64,000 nucleotides of DNA from Aquibacillus albus (GCF_016908325.1 NZ_JAFBDR010000007.1:1-64000); one strand, 5' to 3'. Positions 1-8,231 are shown, numbered from the stretch's first letter. Notes: generated by a model not told the origin, from the sequence alone. A program made the numbers and translations.

Positions 1-95
1 CCCGAAGGGCGATTGCTTGCTTCCCGCGCTCGACTTGCATGTATTAGGCACGCCGCCAGCGTTCGTCCTGAGCCAAGATCAAACTCTCCGATAAA
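1..95 (-). rRNA. rrs: 16S ribosomal RNA, 5' end only
   Basis: The reverse complement starts with the conserved 16S 5' end (TTTATCGGAGAGTTTGATC), followed by the GGACGAACGCTGGCGGCGTG helix region. The gene runs off the left edge of the window, so only its first ~95 nt are seen. It is transcribed on the minus strand, downstream of the tRNA cluster. The usual GATCCTGGCTCAG segment reads GATCTTGGCTCAG here, a mismatch to the common 27F primer. Confidence 0.97.
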
Positions 96-181
96 GTTGA
101 GTTTGCTTACTCAATAACTTGACTAGCTTTTCTTTCTTAACATACTGGTTGTTTTGTTCAGTTTTCAAAGATCAAATCTAA

Positions 182-258
<77 letters not shown>

Positions 259-264
259 ATTATT

Positions 265-338
265 TGGAGCGGGTGAAGGGAATCGAACCCTCGACATCAG
301 CTTGGAAGGCTGAGGTTTTACCACTAAACTACACCCGC
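265..338 (-). tRNA. tRNA-Gly(TCC)
   Basis: Cloverleaf on the minus strand with acceptor GCGGGTG, T-arm GGTTCGATTCC and anticodon TCC. CCA is encoded. Confidence 0.97.
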
Positions 339-357
339 ATGATTTTATTAATTTAAA

Positions 358-434
358 TGGTCGGGAAGACAGGATTTGAACCTGCGACCCCTTGGTCCCA
401 AACCAAGTGCTCTACCAAGCTGAGCTACTTCCCG
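358..434 (-). tRNA. tRNA-Pro(TGG)
   Basis: Cloverleaf on the minus strand with acceptor CGGGAAG, T-arm GGTTCAAATCC and anticodon TGG. CCA is encoded. Confidence 0.97.
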
Positions 435-438
435 GAAG

Positions 439-512
439 CGCGCCCGAGAGGAGTCGAACCCCTAACCTTTTGATCCGTAGTCAAACGCTCTATCCAATTG
501 AGCTACGGGCGC
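439..512 (-). tRNA. tRNA-Arg(ACG)
   Basis: Cloverleaf on the minus strand with acceptor GCGCCCG, anticodon ACG (expected to be edited to ICG) and T-arm GGTTCGACTCC. The CCA end is not encoded (CTT follows the discriminator), so a CCA-adding enzyme is needed. It lies only 4 nt from tRNA-Pro. Confidence 0.96.
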
Positions 513-570
513 TTGTTAAAGCGACAATATTAAATATATCACATACAACGATTAATGTCAACACTTTTTT

Positions 571-657
<87 letters not shown>

Positions 658-695
658 ATATATAATGATAGTTAATTTGCTACCACAAAAACCTT

Positions 696-780
696 TGGTG
701 CGGGTGGAGGGACTTGAACCCCCACGTCATAAGACACTAGATCCTAAGTCTAGCGCGTCTGCCAATTCCGCCACACCCGC
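696..780 (-). tRNA. tRNA-Leu(TAG)
   Basis: Class II tRNA with a long variable arm on the minus strand, acceptor GCGGGTG, anticodon TAG. CCA is encoded. Confidence 0.97.
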
Positions 781-815
781 TAATGATAGTTATTTTGCTA
801 TCGCAAATAACTTGA

Positions 816-888
816 TGAGCCATGGAGGATTCGAACCTCCGACCCTCTGATTAAAAGTCAGATGCTCTACCAACTGAGCTAATGGCTC
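816..888 (-). tRNA. tRNA-Lys(TTT)
   Basis: Cloverleaf on the minus strand with acceptor GAGCCAT, anticodon TTT and T-arm GGTTCGAATCC. CCA is not encoded. Its 5' half and upstream flank are duplicated at 1015-1062, see the repeat entry. Confidence 0.97.
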
Positions 889-919
889 CTGAAATGTATG
901 CCCTTATTGTTTTGTAGCT
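872..919 (-). repeat. Direct repeat, copy 1 (5' part of tRNA-Lys plus flank)
   Basis: About 48 bp comprising the 5' end of tRNA-Lys and its upstream flank recur at 1015-1062 with only two differences, a G/A and a C/T. Confidence 0.85.
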
Positions 920-984
920 TTTTCATTGGAGTGACCTCTGCATCTTCTAGCTTACTCGATGATGATTGATGCTTCGAGGTTACT

Positions 985-1107
985 CGTCGATTATTCATGG
1001 AAGCATCGCTCGTTGCTCTACCAACTGAGCTAATGGCTCCTAAAATGTATGTCCTTATTGTTGCGCTTATTCAGTAGAAGTATTGCTCGTTGTTCTACCA
1101 ACTAAAC
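985..1107 (-). pseudogene. Two degenerate tRNA-Lys 5' fragments
   Basis: Copy 2 (about 1015-1062) repeats the first ~17 nt of tRNA-Lys and its flank almost exactly but has no anticodon arm, T-arm or 3' acceptor strand, so it cannot make a tRNA. A third, weaker copy at about 1083-1104 repeats the junction segment GCTCGTTGYTCTACCAAC seen at 1009-1025, with the tRNA part further decayed. They fill the otherwise gene-free stretch between tRNA-Lys and tRNA-Gln (889-1217), suggesting deletion or unequal recombination within an ancestral tRNA array. The rest of the stretch shows only a short hairpin (AAGCACA/TGTGCTT, about 1141-1163). Confidence 0.75.
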
Positions 1108-1217
1108 AAAAAGTTAATAAAAACCCTATAAATAAGATAAAGCACATCAAAAGCTGTGCTTATCAGGTTTACTTTTATTCATGTGATTATGATTCGCATT
1201 TTGAATTGCATAAAAAA

Positions 1218-1292
1218 TGGCTGGGCTAGCTGGATTCGAACCAGCGCATGACGGTACCAAAAACCGTTGCCTTACCGCTTGGCTATAGCCCA
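1218..1292 (-). tRNA. tRNA-Gln(TTG)
   Basis: Cloverleaf on the minus strand with acceptor TGGGCTA, anticodon TTG and T-arm GGTTCGAATCC. CCA is encoded. Confidence 0.97.
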
Positions 1293-1296
1293 AAGA

Positions 1297-1373
1297 TGGC
1301 GGTCCGGACGGGACTCGAACCCGCGACCTCCTGCGTGACAGGCAGGCATTCTAACCAACTGAACTACCGGACC
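1297..1373 (-). tRNA. tRNA-Asp(GTC)
   Basis: Cloverleaf on the minus strand with acceptor GGTCCGG, anticodon GTC and T-arm GGTTCGAGTCC. CCA is encoded. Confidence 0.97.
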
Positions 1374-1421
1374 AAAGATTTTTCGCAAAACGAAAATATC
1401 TTTCATTTTATGAAATAAAAG

Positions 1422-1493
1422 TGACCCGTACGGGATTCGAACCCGTGTTACCGCCGTGAAAGGGCGGTGTCTTAACCACTTGACCAACGGGCC
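1422..1493 (-). tRNA. tRNA-Glu(TTC)
   Basis: Cloverleaf on the minus strand with acceptor GGCCCGT, anticodon TTC and T-arm GGTTCGAATCC. CCA is not encoded. Confidence 0.97.
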
Positions 1494-1501
1494 ATAAAAA
1501 A

Positions 1502-1592
1502 TGGCGGAGGAGGAGGGATTTGAACCCTCGCGCCGCTTACACGACCTACACCCTTAGCAGGGGCGCCTCTTCAGCCACTTGAGTACTCCTCC
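1502..1592 (-). tRNA. tRNA-Ser(GCT)
   Basis: Class II tRNA with a long variable arm on the minus strand, acceptor GGAGGAG, anticodon GCT. CCA is encoded. Confidence 0.97.
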
Positions 1593-1594
1593 AC

Positions 1595-1669
1595 TGGCTC
1601 CACAGGTAGGATTCGAACCTACGACCGATCGGTTAACAGCCGATTGCTCTACCACTGAGCTACTGTGGA
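1595..1669 (-). tRNA. tRNA-Asn(GTT)
   Basis: Cloverleaf on the minus strand with acceptor TCCACAG, anticodon GTT and T-arm GGTTCGAATCC. CCA is encoded. It is the first tRNA of the cluster, as in the B. subtilis tRNA cluster next to the sprT-like gene. Confidence 0.97.
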
Positions 1670-1731
1670 ATAATAATTATTTAAGAGTTTGTCCATCTAT
1701 CGACGCCACATTTATATCAGCGACGTTAAAT

Positions 1732-1760
1732 ATAATAACAAACAAACGAAAGTGTGTCAA
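1732..1760 (-). promoter_or_regulatory. SigmaA promoter of the tRNA/rRNA operon
   Basis: On the minus strand there is a consensus -35 TTGACA (1755-1760), a 17-nt spacer and -10 TATTAT (1732-1737), about 65 nt before tRNA-Asn. This is one of the strongest promoter matches in the window and fits a stable-RNA operon. Confidence 0.85.
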
Positions 1761-1942
1761 TAATTTTTTAAAACATTTTAGCAATCATTTTAACTAACAA
1801 ATTTAATTAGCATAAGTACATGCATGAAAGACATAAATATAGTTTACAAATTCGCTTATGAATGGTCAAGTAACTATATTTTATTTCTTTTTTTCAAAGG
1901 CTTATTTAATTTAACATGGATAATAGTATTCGTCAATGCTTT

Positions 1943-2407
1943 TTACCCACTGTCTTTTTGCTTTAATTTTCCATTACACTTACCACATCTATATCGACTT
2001 ACGTTAACAAATCGTTTCCTATTATATGCCTGTCCGCAACCTATACAAACATACGTATATTTGTATTTACCACGTGTCGACGGCAAAGGCTGACAATGCC
2101 TTGGCGATCCAGTTGCTTTTAGTAAATCCTTAAATGTTTTATCTCGATGATTATACCCTTTTCCTTCAATATGCAAGTGATAGTGACACAATTCATGTTT
2201 AATAATTCCTCGAAACTCTGCTTCACCTAACTCAACAAGATATTTTGGATTTAATTCTATTCTACGCTTTGCAGGTATGTACCTTCCACCAGTTGTTCGT
2301 AATCTGGGGTTAAATGCTACAGTATCCACAAACCTTTTTCCAAAGAATTCACTTGAAAGTTCATCGACTAATTGCTCTAGCTCTTCTTGGGTCATCAATA
2401 CCGCCAT
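1943..2407 (-). CDS. sprT: SprT-family zinc metalloprotease-like protein
   Basis: A 154-residue SprT-like protein of the usual length. It carries the zinc motif HELCHYH near residue 91 and a C-terminal zinc ribbon with two Cys pairs (CIGC and CGKC). The family includes bacterial SprT and eukaryotic Spartan, which cleave DNA-protein crosslinks. The function of the Bacillus member is not established, so only the fold is assigned. The upstream side is divergent with cmpA, and downstream lies the tRNA operon, as in B. subtilis (ydcK). The start may be residue 1 or the internal Met5; the ribosome binding sequence is weak for both. Confidence 0.9.
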   Translation of the reverse strand: MAVLMTQEELEQLVDELSSEFFGKRFVDTVAFNPRLRTTGGRYIPAKRRIELNPKYLVELGEAEFRGIIKHELCHYHLHIEGKGYNHRDKTFKDLLKATGSPRHCQPLPSTRGKYKYTYVCIGCGQAYNRKRFVNVSRYRCGKCNGKLKQKDSG

Positions 2408-2496
2408 TTTTCACACCAACCATTCTATTTGCATAAATTAAAATAGTCAAATAACATTCTGCAAAATCAAATATTTTGTCGAGGAGGACGGAAAAA

Positions 2497-2607
2497 ATGC
2501 CTAGCTGGTTTAAAAATCAAATGTCCAAGGCCTTCCTTGCAAAAGATAAATATCAGATAAAAGTGTTGAATCAATGTTGGTTTTTTTATAGAGATAAAAT
2601 TCTGTAA
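2497..2607 (+). CDS. cmpA: Cortex morphogenetic protein CmpA (36 aa)
   Basis: A 36-codon gene reading MPSWFKNQMSK...IKVLNQCWFFYRDK, preceded by a strong GAGGAGG ribosome binding site. The protein matches my memory of B. subtilis CmpA nearly end to end in length and pattern (MP-W-KNQM-KAFL, KDxYQIK, LNQCWxFYR). CmpA is a sporulation protein that, with SpoIVA and the ClpXP protease, acts as a quality check on coat and cortex assembly. It sits between sprT and tex, the expected neighbourhood. Together with the other spore genes it marks the organism as a spore former. Confidence 0.9.
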   Translation: MPSWFKNQMSKAFLAKDKYQIKVLNQCWFFYRDKIL

Positions 2608-2628
2608 ACTATCTAATCGCTAAGGACA

Positions 2629-2690
2629 GGGTGACAAAATAACCATACTTACCTTCCCTTTATTGTCGTTCCTTGTCACCCTTTTTTCTT
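2629..2690 (+). terminator. Terminator after cmpA
   Basis: Inverted repeat GGGTGACAA (2629-2637) / TTGTCACCC (2673-2681) followed by a T-rich tract on the plus strand. The loop is long (~35 nt). Confidence 0.6.
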
Positions 2691-4859
2691 TTATTCCTTA
2701 ACCATGGATAAGGCTATTCTCTGCTTGTCAACATCAACATTCTCGACCCATACAGTTACCACGTCACCAACAGCAGCAATATCCATTGGATGTTTTACAT
2801 ACTGCTTTGACATTTTTGATATATGAACCAAACCATCCTGTTTTACCCCTATATCTACAAACACACCAAAATCAACAACGTTACGAACTGTTCCTTGTAG
2901 CTCCATACCTGGTTTTAAATCTTCCATTGCTATAACATCTTGCTTTAATAAAGGCTTTGGAAGGTCATCGCGAGGATCACGCCCAGGACTTATAAGTGAT
3001 TTTAGAATATCCTTTAATGTTGGCTCACCAACGCCGATTCTCTCTGCTAAGTCGCTTACATTAATAGAAGATAATTGTTCCTTTAATGTATCAGAACCCA
3101 AATCAGCTGTAGTACAATCAATCATATTTAAAAGCTGTTTCGTCGCATCATAACTTTCCGGGTGAATCGGTGTGCGATCTAACGGTTCTTCTCCTTCTAA
3201 CACTCTTAAGAAGCCTATACATTGCTCATACGTTTTTTCCCCTAATCTTGGGATTTTTTTTAGTTGCTTTCGATTCGTAAACCTACCTTCCTCGTTCCTT
3301 TGTTTAACGACATTGTTTGCAACAGTTTTACTTAAGCCCGATACATATTGAAGTAATGAAGGAGAAGCTGTGTTTACATTGACACCAACTTGGTTCACCG
3401 CTGTTTCCACTACAAATGTTAGAGACTCGTTTAAACTTTTCTGACTAACATCGTGCTGATATTGTCCAACCCCTATTGATTTTGGATCAATTTTTACTAA
3501 CTCTGCCAATGGGTCCTGCACCCTTCTAGCAATCGATACAGCACTTCTTTCTTCTACTTGTAAATCAGGGAACTCTTCTCTTGCTAGCTTTGAAGCCGAG
3601 TAAACACTCGCCCCTGCTTCATTTACGATAAGGTAAGGTACATTTAATTTATGTTCATTGATCATATCAGCAACAAATTGCTCCGTCTCTCGTGAGGCAG
3701 TACCATTACCAATTGCGATAAGTTCAATGGAAAACTGTTCTAGGAATTTTAGAATAGTCGCTTCAGCACCCTTTTTATCATTTTTAGGAGCAGTTGGATA
3801 GATCACATCAATGGCATGGACTTTTCCAGTATCATCTATCACTGCAAGTTTACACCCTGTACGATAAGCCGGATCGACACCTAACACCGTTTTCCCCTTT
3901 AATGGCGGCTGTAACAATAAATTTTGTAAATTCTTTGAGAACACTTCAATTGCCTGCTGCTCTGCTTTTTCTGTTAGCGTATTTCTTATTTCTCGTTCAA
4001 TAGAAGGTTGAATCAAGCGCTTATAGCTGTCTTCTATGGATTGCTGCAACAGCTCCTCCAATTCCTTACTACAATTTTTATCTATTACATTTTTATTTAA
4101 ATAAGTAAGGATAATCTCCGTTGGTGGAAGTATAGCAACTTTTAAAGCATCTTCCTTTTCTCCACGGTTTAAGGCAAGGATACGATGGGCTACAATAGCA
4201 CGAACAGGTTCTTCGTATGAATAGTACATTTCATAGACACCTTTTTCGTCCTTTTCCTTATTTTTAACCTCAGCCCGAATCGAACCTTCTTTAAAAGTCT
4301 TGTCTCTTATGTATTCACGATATTGCGGATCATCAGAGACCCATTCAGCAATAATATCATTGACGCCTGCAAGCACATCTTCAATTGTTGTTAGGTCGTG
4401 CTCCTCAGAAAGGTAGCCTTTTGCTTCTTCAACGATGGATGAAACACTCTGATCCCACACCAGCTTTGCAAGAGGTTCCAGTCCCTTTTCTTTAGCAATC
4501 GTTGCTCTCGTTCTTCGCTTTTGCTTGTAAGGCCGATAGAGATCTTCTACCTTCTGTAATTTATTCGCTTTTTGAATATCTGCTTTTAATTCCGGTGTTA
4601 ATTTACCTTGATCGTCGATTAATCGAATTACCTCTTGCTTTCTTGCGGCTAATTGGAGTGCATAATCCCACTTATCCTGTATCGTTTTAATTTGCACTTC
4701 ATCTAATGTACCTGTTTGTTCTTTTCTATATCTAGCAATAAAGGGGACCGTATTGCCCTTTTCTAACAAAGATATTACTTGTTTAATTGATGCAAAAGAT
4801 ATACCGGTTGACTGTGCGACTAACTGCATCAATTCATTTCTATTTATTTCTTCACTCAC
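2691..4859 (-). CDS. tex: Tex-family transcription accessory protein (S1 RNA-binding)
   Basis: 722 residues, full length for Tex. It has an N-terminal helical domain, a YqgF/RuvC-like domain around residues 320-450 (VLGVDPAYRTGCKLAV), helix-hairpin-helix segments around 495-560 and a C-terminal S1 domain around 645-720 (GTVRNVVDFGVFVDIG). Tex proteins bind RNA and associate with transcription in several bacteria; the exact role in Bacillus is not settled. The orthologue in B. subtilis (ydcI) occupies the same place after rsbX. Confidence 0.95.
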   Translation of the reverse strand: MSEEINRNELMQLVAQSTGISFASIKQVISLLEKGNTVPFIARYRKEQTGTLDEVQIKTIQDKWDYALQLAARKQEVIRLIDDQGKLTPELKADIQKANKLQKVEDLYRPYKQKRRTRATIAKEKGLEPLAKLVWDQSVSSIVEEAKGYLSEEHDLTTIEDVLAGVNDIIAEWVSDDPQYREYIRDKTFKEGSIRAEVKNKEKDEKGVYEMYYSYEEPVRAIVAHRILALNRGEKEDALKVAILPPTEIILTYLNKNVIDKNCSKELEELLQQSIEDSYKRLIQPSIEREIRNTLTEKAEQQAIEVFSKNLQNLLLQPPLKGKTVLGVDPAYRTGCKLAVIDDTGKVHAIDVIYPTAPKNDKKGAEATILKFLEQFSIELIAIGNGTASRETEQFVADMINEHKLNVPYLIVNEAGASVYSASKLAREEFPDLQVEERSAVSIARRVQDPLAELVKIDPKSIGVGQYQHDVSQKSLNESLTFVVETAVNQVGVNVNTASPSLLQYVSGLSKTVANNVVKQRNEEGRFTNRKQLKKIPRLGEKTYEQCIGFLRVLEGEEPLDRTPIHPESYDATKQLLNMIDCTTADLGSDTLKEQLSSINVSDLAERIGVGEPTLKDILKSLISPGRDPRDDLPKPLLKQDVIAMEDLKPGMELQGTVRNVVDFGVFVDIGVKQDGLVHISKMSKQYVKHPMDIAAVGDVVTVWVENVDVDKQRIALSMVKE

Positions 4860-4927
4860 TGCTTGTCATCCTCCTAACTATTCATCCATTCATTTTACCA
4901 AACTATCCTTTACTTTCCCAACGACAT

Positions 4928-4982
4928 AAAAAACTCGGCTTGTCCCAATAAGCAAGCCCCTACCGTATTTTTAGATAGGGGC
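4928..4982 (-). terminator. Terminator of the sigB operon
   Basis: Downstream of rsbX the minus strand has two hairpins: GCCCCTA...TAGGGGC (4956-4982), and GGCTTG/CAAGCC (4937-4958) followed by GAGTTTTTT. Confidence 0.75.
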
Positions 4983-4994
4983 CTTAGAAAAATT

Positions 4995-5588
4995 TCAAGA
5001 ATATTTCATTGCAATTAAGGTCGTGTCGTCACTCTGTTTCGTGCCACCAGTTGAAGCAAATGTTTCTGTTATTTGATGCACATCTTTTCCAAAGAAGTAT
5101 TTTTCCGATAATTCACTGGTTCGAACACCGTCTGAAAACATAATAAAAACCATACCTTCTTTCAAATCATCTCGTTGAACTTTAATCGGTCTTTGACAAC
5201 CTCCGAGATAACCTGAATTCGGTATATTTCGCTTTTTCTCTAAATTGGATGAAATCGTCATTACGCCAATATTACCAATTGAAGTAAAGGTATATTTTTT
5301 ATTAAGAAAGTCAATCTTCAATACACCTAATACCACTCCACGTTTCCCAACTAATGCTTTATTGCATAATTGGATAAGACGGTTTACAGATACATGCGTA
5401 TTTTGTTCAATGATATCCATAACTGCCTGGGAAGACTCCTTGGCATACGGTCCACTCCCAAGCCCATCTGCTAATGCACAGACAAATTCCGAGTCATTTT
5501 CTTGAAAATAATAACTGTCACCACAACAATAGTTTCCTTGTTTTGCCTTTTGATAGACTGACACTTGGATACGTTTGTCTGCGTGCAT
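4995..5588 (-). CDS. rsbX: RsbX, PP2C-type phosphatase of the stressosome
   Basis: 197 residues with a PP2C/SpoIIE-like fold: a DGLGSGPYA metal-binding motif near residue 41 and SDGVRTSEL near 153. RsbX dephosphorylates RsbS and RsbR, returning the stressosome to the resting state after stress. The start codon overlaps the sigB stop codon (TAATG), so translation is coupled. It is the last gene of the SigmaB-autoregulated unit and is followed by a terminator. Confidence 0.95.
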   Translation of the reverse strand: MHADKRIQVSVYQKAKQGNYCCGDSYYFQENDSEFVCALADGLGSGPYAKESSQAVMDIIEQNTHVSVNRLIQLCNKALVGKRGVVLGVLKIDFLNKKYTFTSIGNIGVMTISSNLEKKRNIPNSGYLGGCQRPIKVQRDDLKEGMVFIMFSDGVRTSELSEKYFFGKDVHQITETFASTGGTKQSDDTTLIAMKYS

Positions 5589-6379
5589 TAATTTATTCCC
5601 TCCGAGCTGTCTGTTTGCAACGCTTCACGCAATTTCCTCAGCGCCCGTCTTTGTATTCGTGATACATGCATCTGGGAAATTCCTAATAAATCACCTGTTT
5701 CTTTTTGACTCATATTTTCATAATACGTGCATGTTAATATCTCTTGTTCACGATCCGTTAAAATTGGTAATACCTTTTCTAATAATAATTGTTGATCTAT
5801 GTTTTCATATCCTTCATCCGGGTTACCAACTAGGTCAAGGATTGATACTGTGCTTCCATCTGAATCCGCTTCTATTTTTCGGTCGACAGATAAAGCTTTG
5901 TAGCTCCTACCCATCTCCATCGTTTCAAGTACATCCTCTTCACTAACTTCGAGATAATTTGCAATTTCTTTTATGGATGGAGATTTTTGTTTTTCTAATG
6001 TTAATTGTTCTGTTGCTTTCTTGATTTTTGGCCCAAGCTCCTTAATTCTTCTGGGAACGTGGACACTCCAGGTTTTATCTCTGATAAACCGTTTAATCTC
6101 ACCAATTATGGTTGGGATGGCAAAAGATTCAAATGATTTACCGAGCGAAGGATCATATCTTTTAATTGCAGCTAATAAGCCCAGCATACCAACTTGAACA
6201 AGATCTTCATGAATCGAGCTGTTTTTAGAATATTTCCGCGCAATTGATTTAACTAGGTCCTGATATGCTAGTACTATCTTTTCTTGAATAATCTTATCTT
6301 GAGGATTCTCTTGTAGTTGTTCTATCCATCTGTAAACCTCATCCTCACGATTACTGTGTGGTTGAGATTTGGTCGTCAT
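5588..6379 (-). CDS. sigB: General stress sigma factor SigB
   Basis: A sigma-70 family protein of the SigB/SigF/SigG group with region 2 (DLVQVGMLGLL, FESFAIPTIIGEI), region 3 and a C-terminal region 4 helix-turn-helix (MSQKETGDLLGISQMHVSR). I start it at the ATG of MTTKSQ, 6377-6379, because GAGGTGG lies ~6 nt upstream; a further in-frame ATG at 6394 lacks spacing for that site. That gives 263 residues, the normal length. SigB is held by RsbW and freed when dephosphorylated RsbV binds RsbW. Its start lies inside the end of rsbW (29-nt overlap). Confidence 0.97.
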   Translation of the reverse strand: MTTKSQPHSNREDEVYRWIEQLQENPQDKIIQEKIVLAYQDLVKSIARKYSKNSSIHEDLVQVGMLGLLAAIKRYDPSLGKSFESFAIPTIIGEIKRFIRDKTWSVHVPRRIKELGPKIKKATEQLTLEKQKSPSIKEIANYLEVSEEDVLETMEMGRSYKALSVDRKIEADSDGSTVSILDLVGNPDEGYENIDQQLLLEKVLPILTDREQEILTCTYYENMSQKETGDLLGISQMHVSRIQRRALRKLREALQTDSSEGIN

Positions 6380-6827
6380 CGAACCCCACCTCATTCTTAT
6401 GGAGAAACTTTGTCATCAATACAATTACTCCATAATCATTATTTATCTCAACCTTATCCATTAATGCATCAATTAAAAATAATCCAAAACCGCCTTCTCT
6501 TAACTCTTCAACTGATTCTGTCTGCCTATAGGGGCCGATATCAGCTTTTACTTTTGTTAAATCAAAACTCTCTCCTCGATCAGCAACCATTACTTCCAAT
6601 CGATTTTTGTAAACACCAAACCCAACGGTAACCTCTCCGTCTTCCCTTTCATCATAGGCATGGGTTACTGCATTTGTCATCGCTTCTGAAATAGCAACCT
6701 TTAAATCCTCGATATCCTCATACGTAAACCCCATTCGGTTAGCAATCCCAGAAACACTTAAACGAACTACTCCTATATATTCAGCTTTGGCAGGAACTTT
6801 CAACTCTATGAAGTCAAAGTGTTTCAT
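6351..6827 (-). CDS. rsbW: Anti-sigma-B factor and kinase RsbW
   Basis: A HATPase/GHKL serine kinase with N-box EAMTNAVTHAY, DRGESFD (G1) and EGGFGLFLI (G2) motifs. It sequesters SigB and phosphorylates RsbV. The start is set at ATG 6825-6827 (MKHFDFIELKVPA). This begins one nucleotide after the rsbV stop, has GAGGTGG 8 nt upstream, and aligns with the start of B. subtilis RsbW as I remember it. A Met ten codons earlier would lie inside rsbV without a suitable site. 158 residues. Confidence 0.96.
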   Translation of the reverse strand: MKHFDFIELKVPAKAEYIGVVRLSVSGIANRMGFTYEDIEDLKVAISEAMTNAVTHAYDEREDGEVTVGFGVYKNRLEVMVADRGESFDLTKVKADIGPYRQTESVEELREGGFGLFLIDALMDKVEINNDYGVIVLMTKFLHKNEVGFDDDQISTTQ

Positions 6828-6828
6828 A

Positions 6829-7167
6829 TCAATTTCCACCTCGTACTGTTGAGTCAATCGTAATAATGCTATCTAAACCTGTAATCTCGAATAATCTCAA
6901 AATTCTATCTTCTAAGTTCATGAGCTTTAGCTGGCTATTATTGGCTTTCGTAGACTTCAGTGCACTGATGAAAACTCCTAAACCAGTACTATCCATATAA
7001 CTCACATTTTCTAAATTCACTTCAATTAATGTACCCTCTTTTTTAGTTAAAGGTAGCAAGTTTTCTTTTAATTTCGGAGCTGTGTAGGCATCGACTTCCC
7101 CAGTAAGTAAAACAAGAACAGTTGTTTTATTTTTTTCTGCCACTTCGACTTCCAGGTTCATATTCAT
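6829..7167 (-). CDS. rsbV: Anti-anti-sigma factor RsbV
   Basis: 112-residue STAS-domain protein. The phosphorylatable serine is in YMDSTGLGVFISAL (about residue 60). Unphosphorylated RsbV captures RsbW and liberates SigB; RsbU removes the phosphate under stress. GGAGG lies 7 nt before the ATG. It is the first gene of the segment behind the internal SigmaB promoter. Confidence 0.97.
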   Translation of the reverse strand: MNMNLEVEVAEKNKTTVLVLLTGEVDAYTAPKLKENLLPLTKKEGTLIEVNLENVSYMDSTGLGVFISALKSTKANNSQLKLMNLEDRILRLFEITGLDSIITIDSTVRGGN

Positions 7168-7201
7168 GCGCTTACCTCCAAGATTATCGTTTGTGGTTTT
7201 T

Positions 7202-7226
7202 TTCCCCTATTTCCTTCTTATTAAAC
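7202..7226 (-). promoter_or_regulatory. SigmaB-dependent autoregulatory promoter before rsbV
   Basis: On the minus strand, -35 GTTTAA (7221-7226), a 13-nt spacer, and -10 GGGGAA (7202-7207) match the SigmaB consensus GTTTAA-N12-14-GGGTAT closely. The -35 overlaps the rsbU stop codon. In B. subtilis the sigB operon has a SigmaB promoter at this same place, so positive feedback on rsbV-rsbW-sigB-rsbX is inferred. Confidence 0.85.
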
Positions 7227-8231
7227 ATTTTTACGAATGATAATCAACGTAAAATCATCTCTTAATTGGAATCCTTGTAATCGCTCAAAATGTTTATAAA
7301 CCTGCTCTACAGCTTCTTGAGCAGGAAGATGTATGTATTTTTTAATAACCTCCAGCACTTCTTCACGTTCAATAAATCGGTTACCAACACGACATTCCGT
7401 TACTCCATCTGTCAGCAAAATAATCATGTCACCATGACTTATTTCTATTTCATATTGTTGATATGTTGTATCTTTTGAAACACCTAAAACAAGGCCTTTC
7501 GTTTTAATTTCTCTAAATTCGTTTGTTGATGCATGATAAAATAAGCCTGGCTCGTGTCCGGCTGAGGCGTAAGAAAAAGTTTCAGAATTCAAATTGTACA
7601 GCCCATAAAACATTGTAATAAACATTCCTTGATCAACGTTTCTTTCTACAACACGATTTAAATTTTCAAGGATTGAACATGGGTTTCGTTGGCTTTCAGA
7701 GAAACTATCCATTGAATATTTTATCATTGACATTGCTAACGCAGCAGGTATCCCTTTCCCTATCACATCAGCAATAGCAACCCCTATCGATTGCTGGTTA
7801 TCCGACACAAAATGATAGTAATCACCATTCATCTGGTTAGCTGGAACACTTATAGCGCCAATATCTACTCCTTTTATGTTCGGTTTCTCCGTAGATAAAA
7901 GTGTTTGCTGCATGTTTGCTGCTACAGAAATTTCAGACTTTAATTCTAGTTGCTGCTCCCTTAATGATTGCATTTCCTGATAAGCTAATCCATAGGAAAT
8001 CATCGTTTCAAGCAAGAAGTTAAGAGAATAATCCACTTCTTTTGGAAGATCTGGATATAACTCTTTTAATGCTTGAATATGAACATTTATTATTTCTTCA
8101 GGAGATATATTATGTTGAATAGATAACTTACTAAACTGTTCCGCTTGATAAAGCGCATTTTCATCTAAAAATTTAATATATTGCTTCAACAAGTTACGAT
8201 AATTATCGATATCAAGCTTTAAGTTACGCAA
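7221..8231 (-). CDS. rsbU: RsbU, RsbV-P phosphatase activated by RsbT
   Basis: 336 residues. The N-terminal ~85 residues form the RsbT-binding helical domain. The C-terminal PP2C/SpoIIE phosphatase domain starts around residue 120 and includes NQMNGDYYHF, IADVIGKGIPAALAM and LLTDGVTE with the expected acidic metal ligands. It dephosphorylates RsbV-P when RsbT is released from the stressosome. Start codon TTG with GAGGGGG ~6 nt upstream. The gene follows rsbT by 16 nt. Confidence 0.96.
   Translation of the reverse strand: MRNLKLDIDNYRNLLKQYIKFLDENALYQAEQFSKLSIQHNISPEEIINVHIQALKELYPDLPKEVDYSLNFLLETMISYGLAYQEMQSLREQQLELKSEISVAANMQQTLLSTEKPNIKGVDIGAISVPANQMNGDYYHFVSDNQQSIGVAIADVIGKGIPAALAMSMIKYSMDSFSESQRNPCSILENLNRVVERNVDQGMFITMFYGLYNLNSETFSYASAGHEPGLFYHASTNEFREIKTKGLVLGVSKDTTYQQYEIEISHGDMIILLTDGVTECRVGNRFIEREEVLEVIKKYIHLPAQEAVEQVYKHFERLQGFQLRDDFTLIIIRKNV

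Noticed and set aside
1824-2093. 89-aa plus-strand open frame
   Set aside because: It is mostly antisense to sprT and has no ribosome site; the sprT frame is clearly the coding one.
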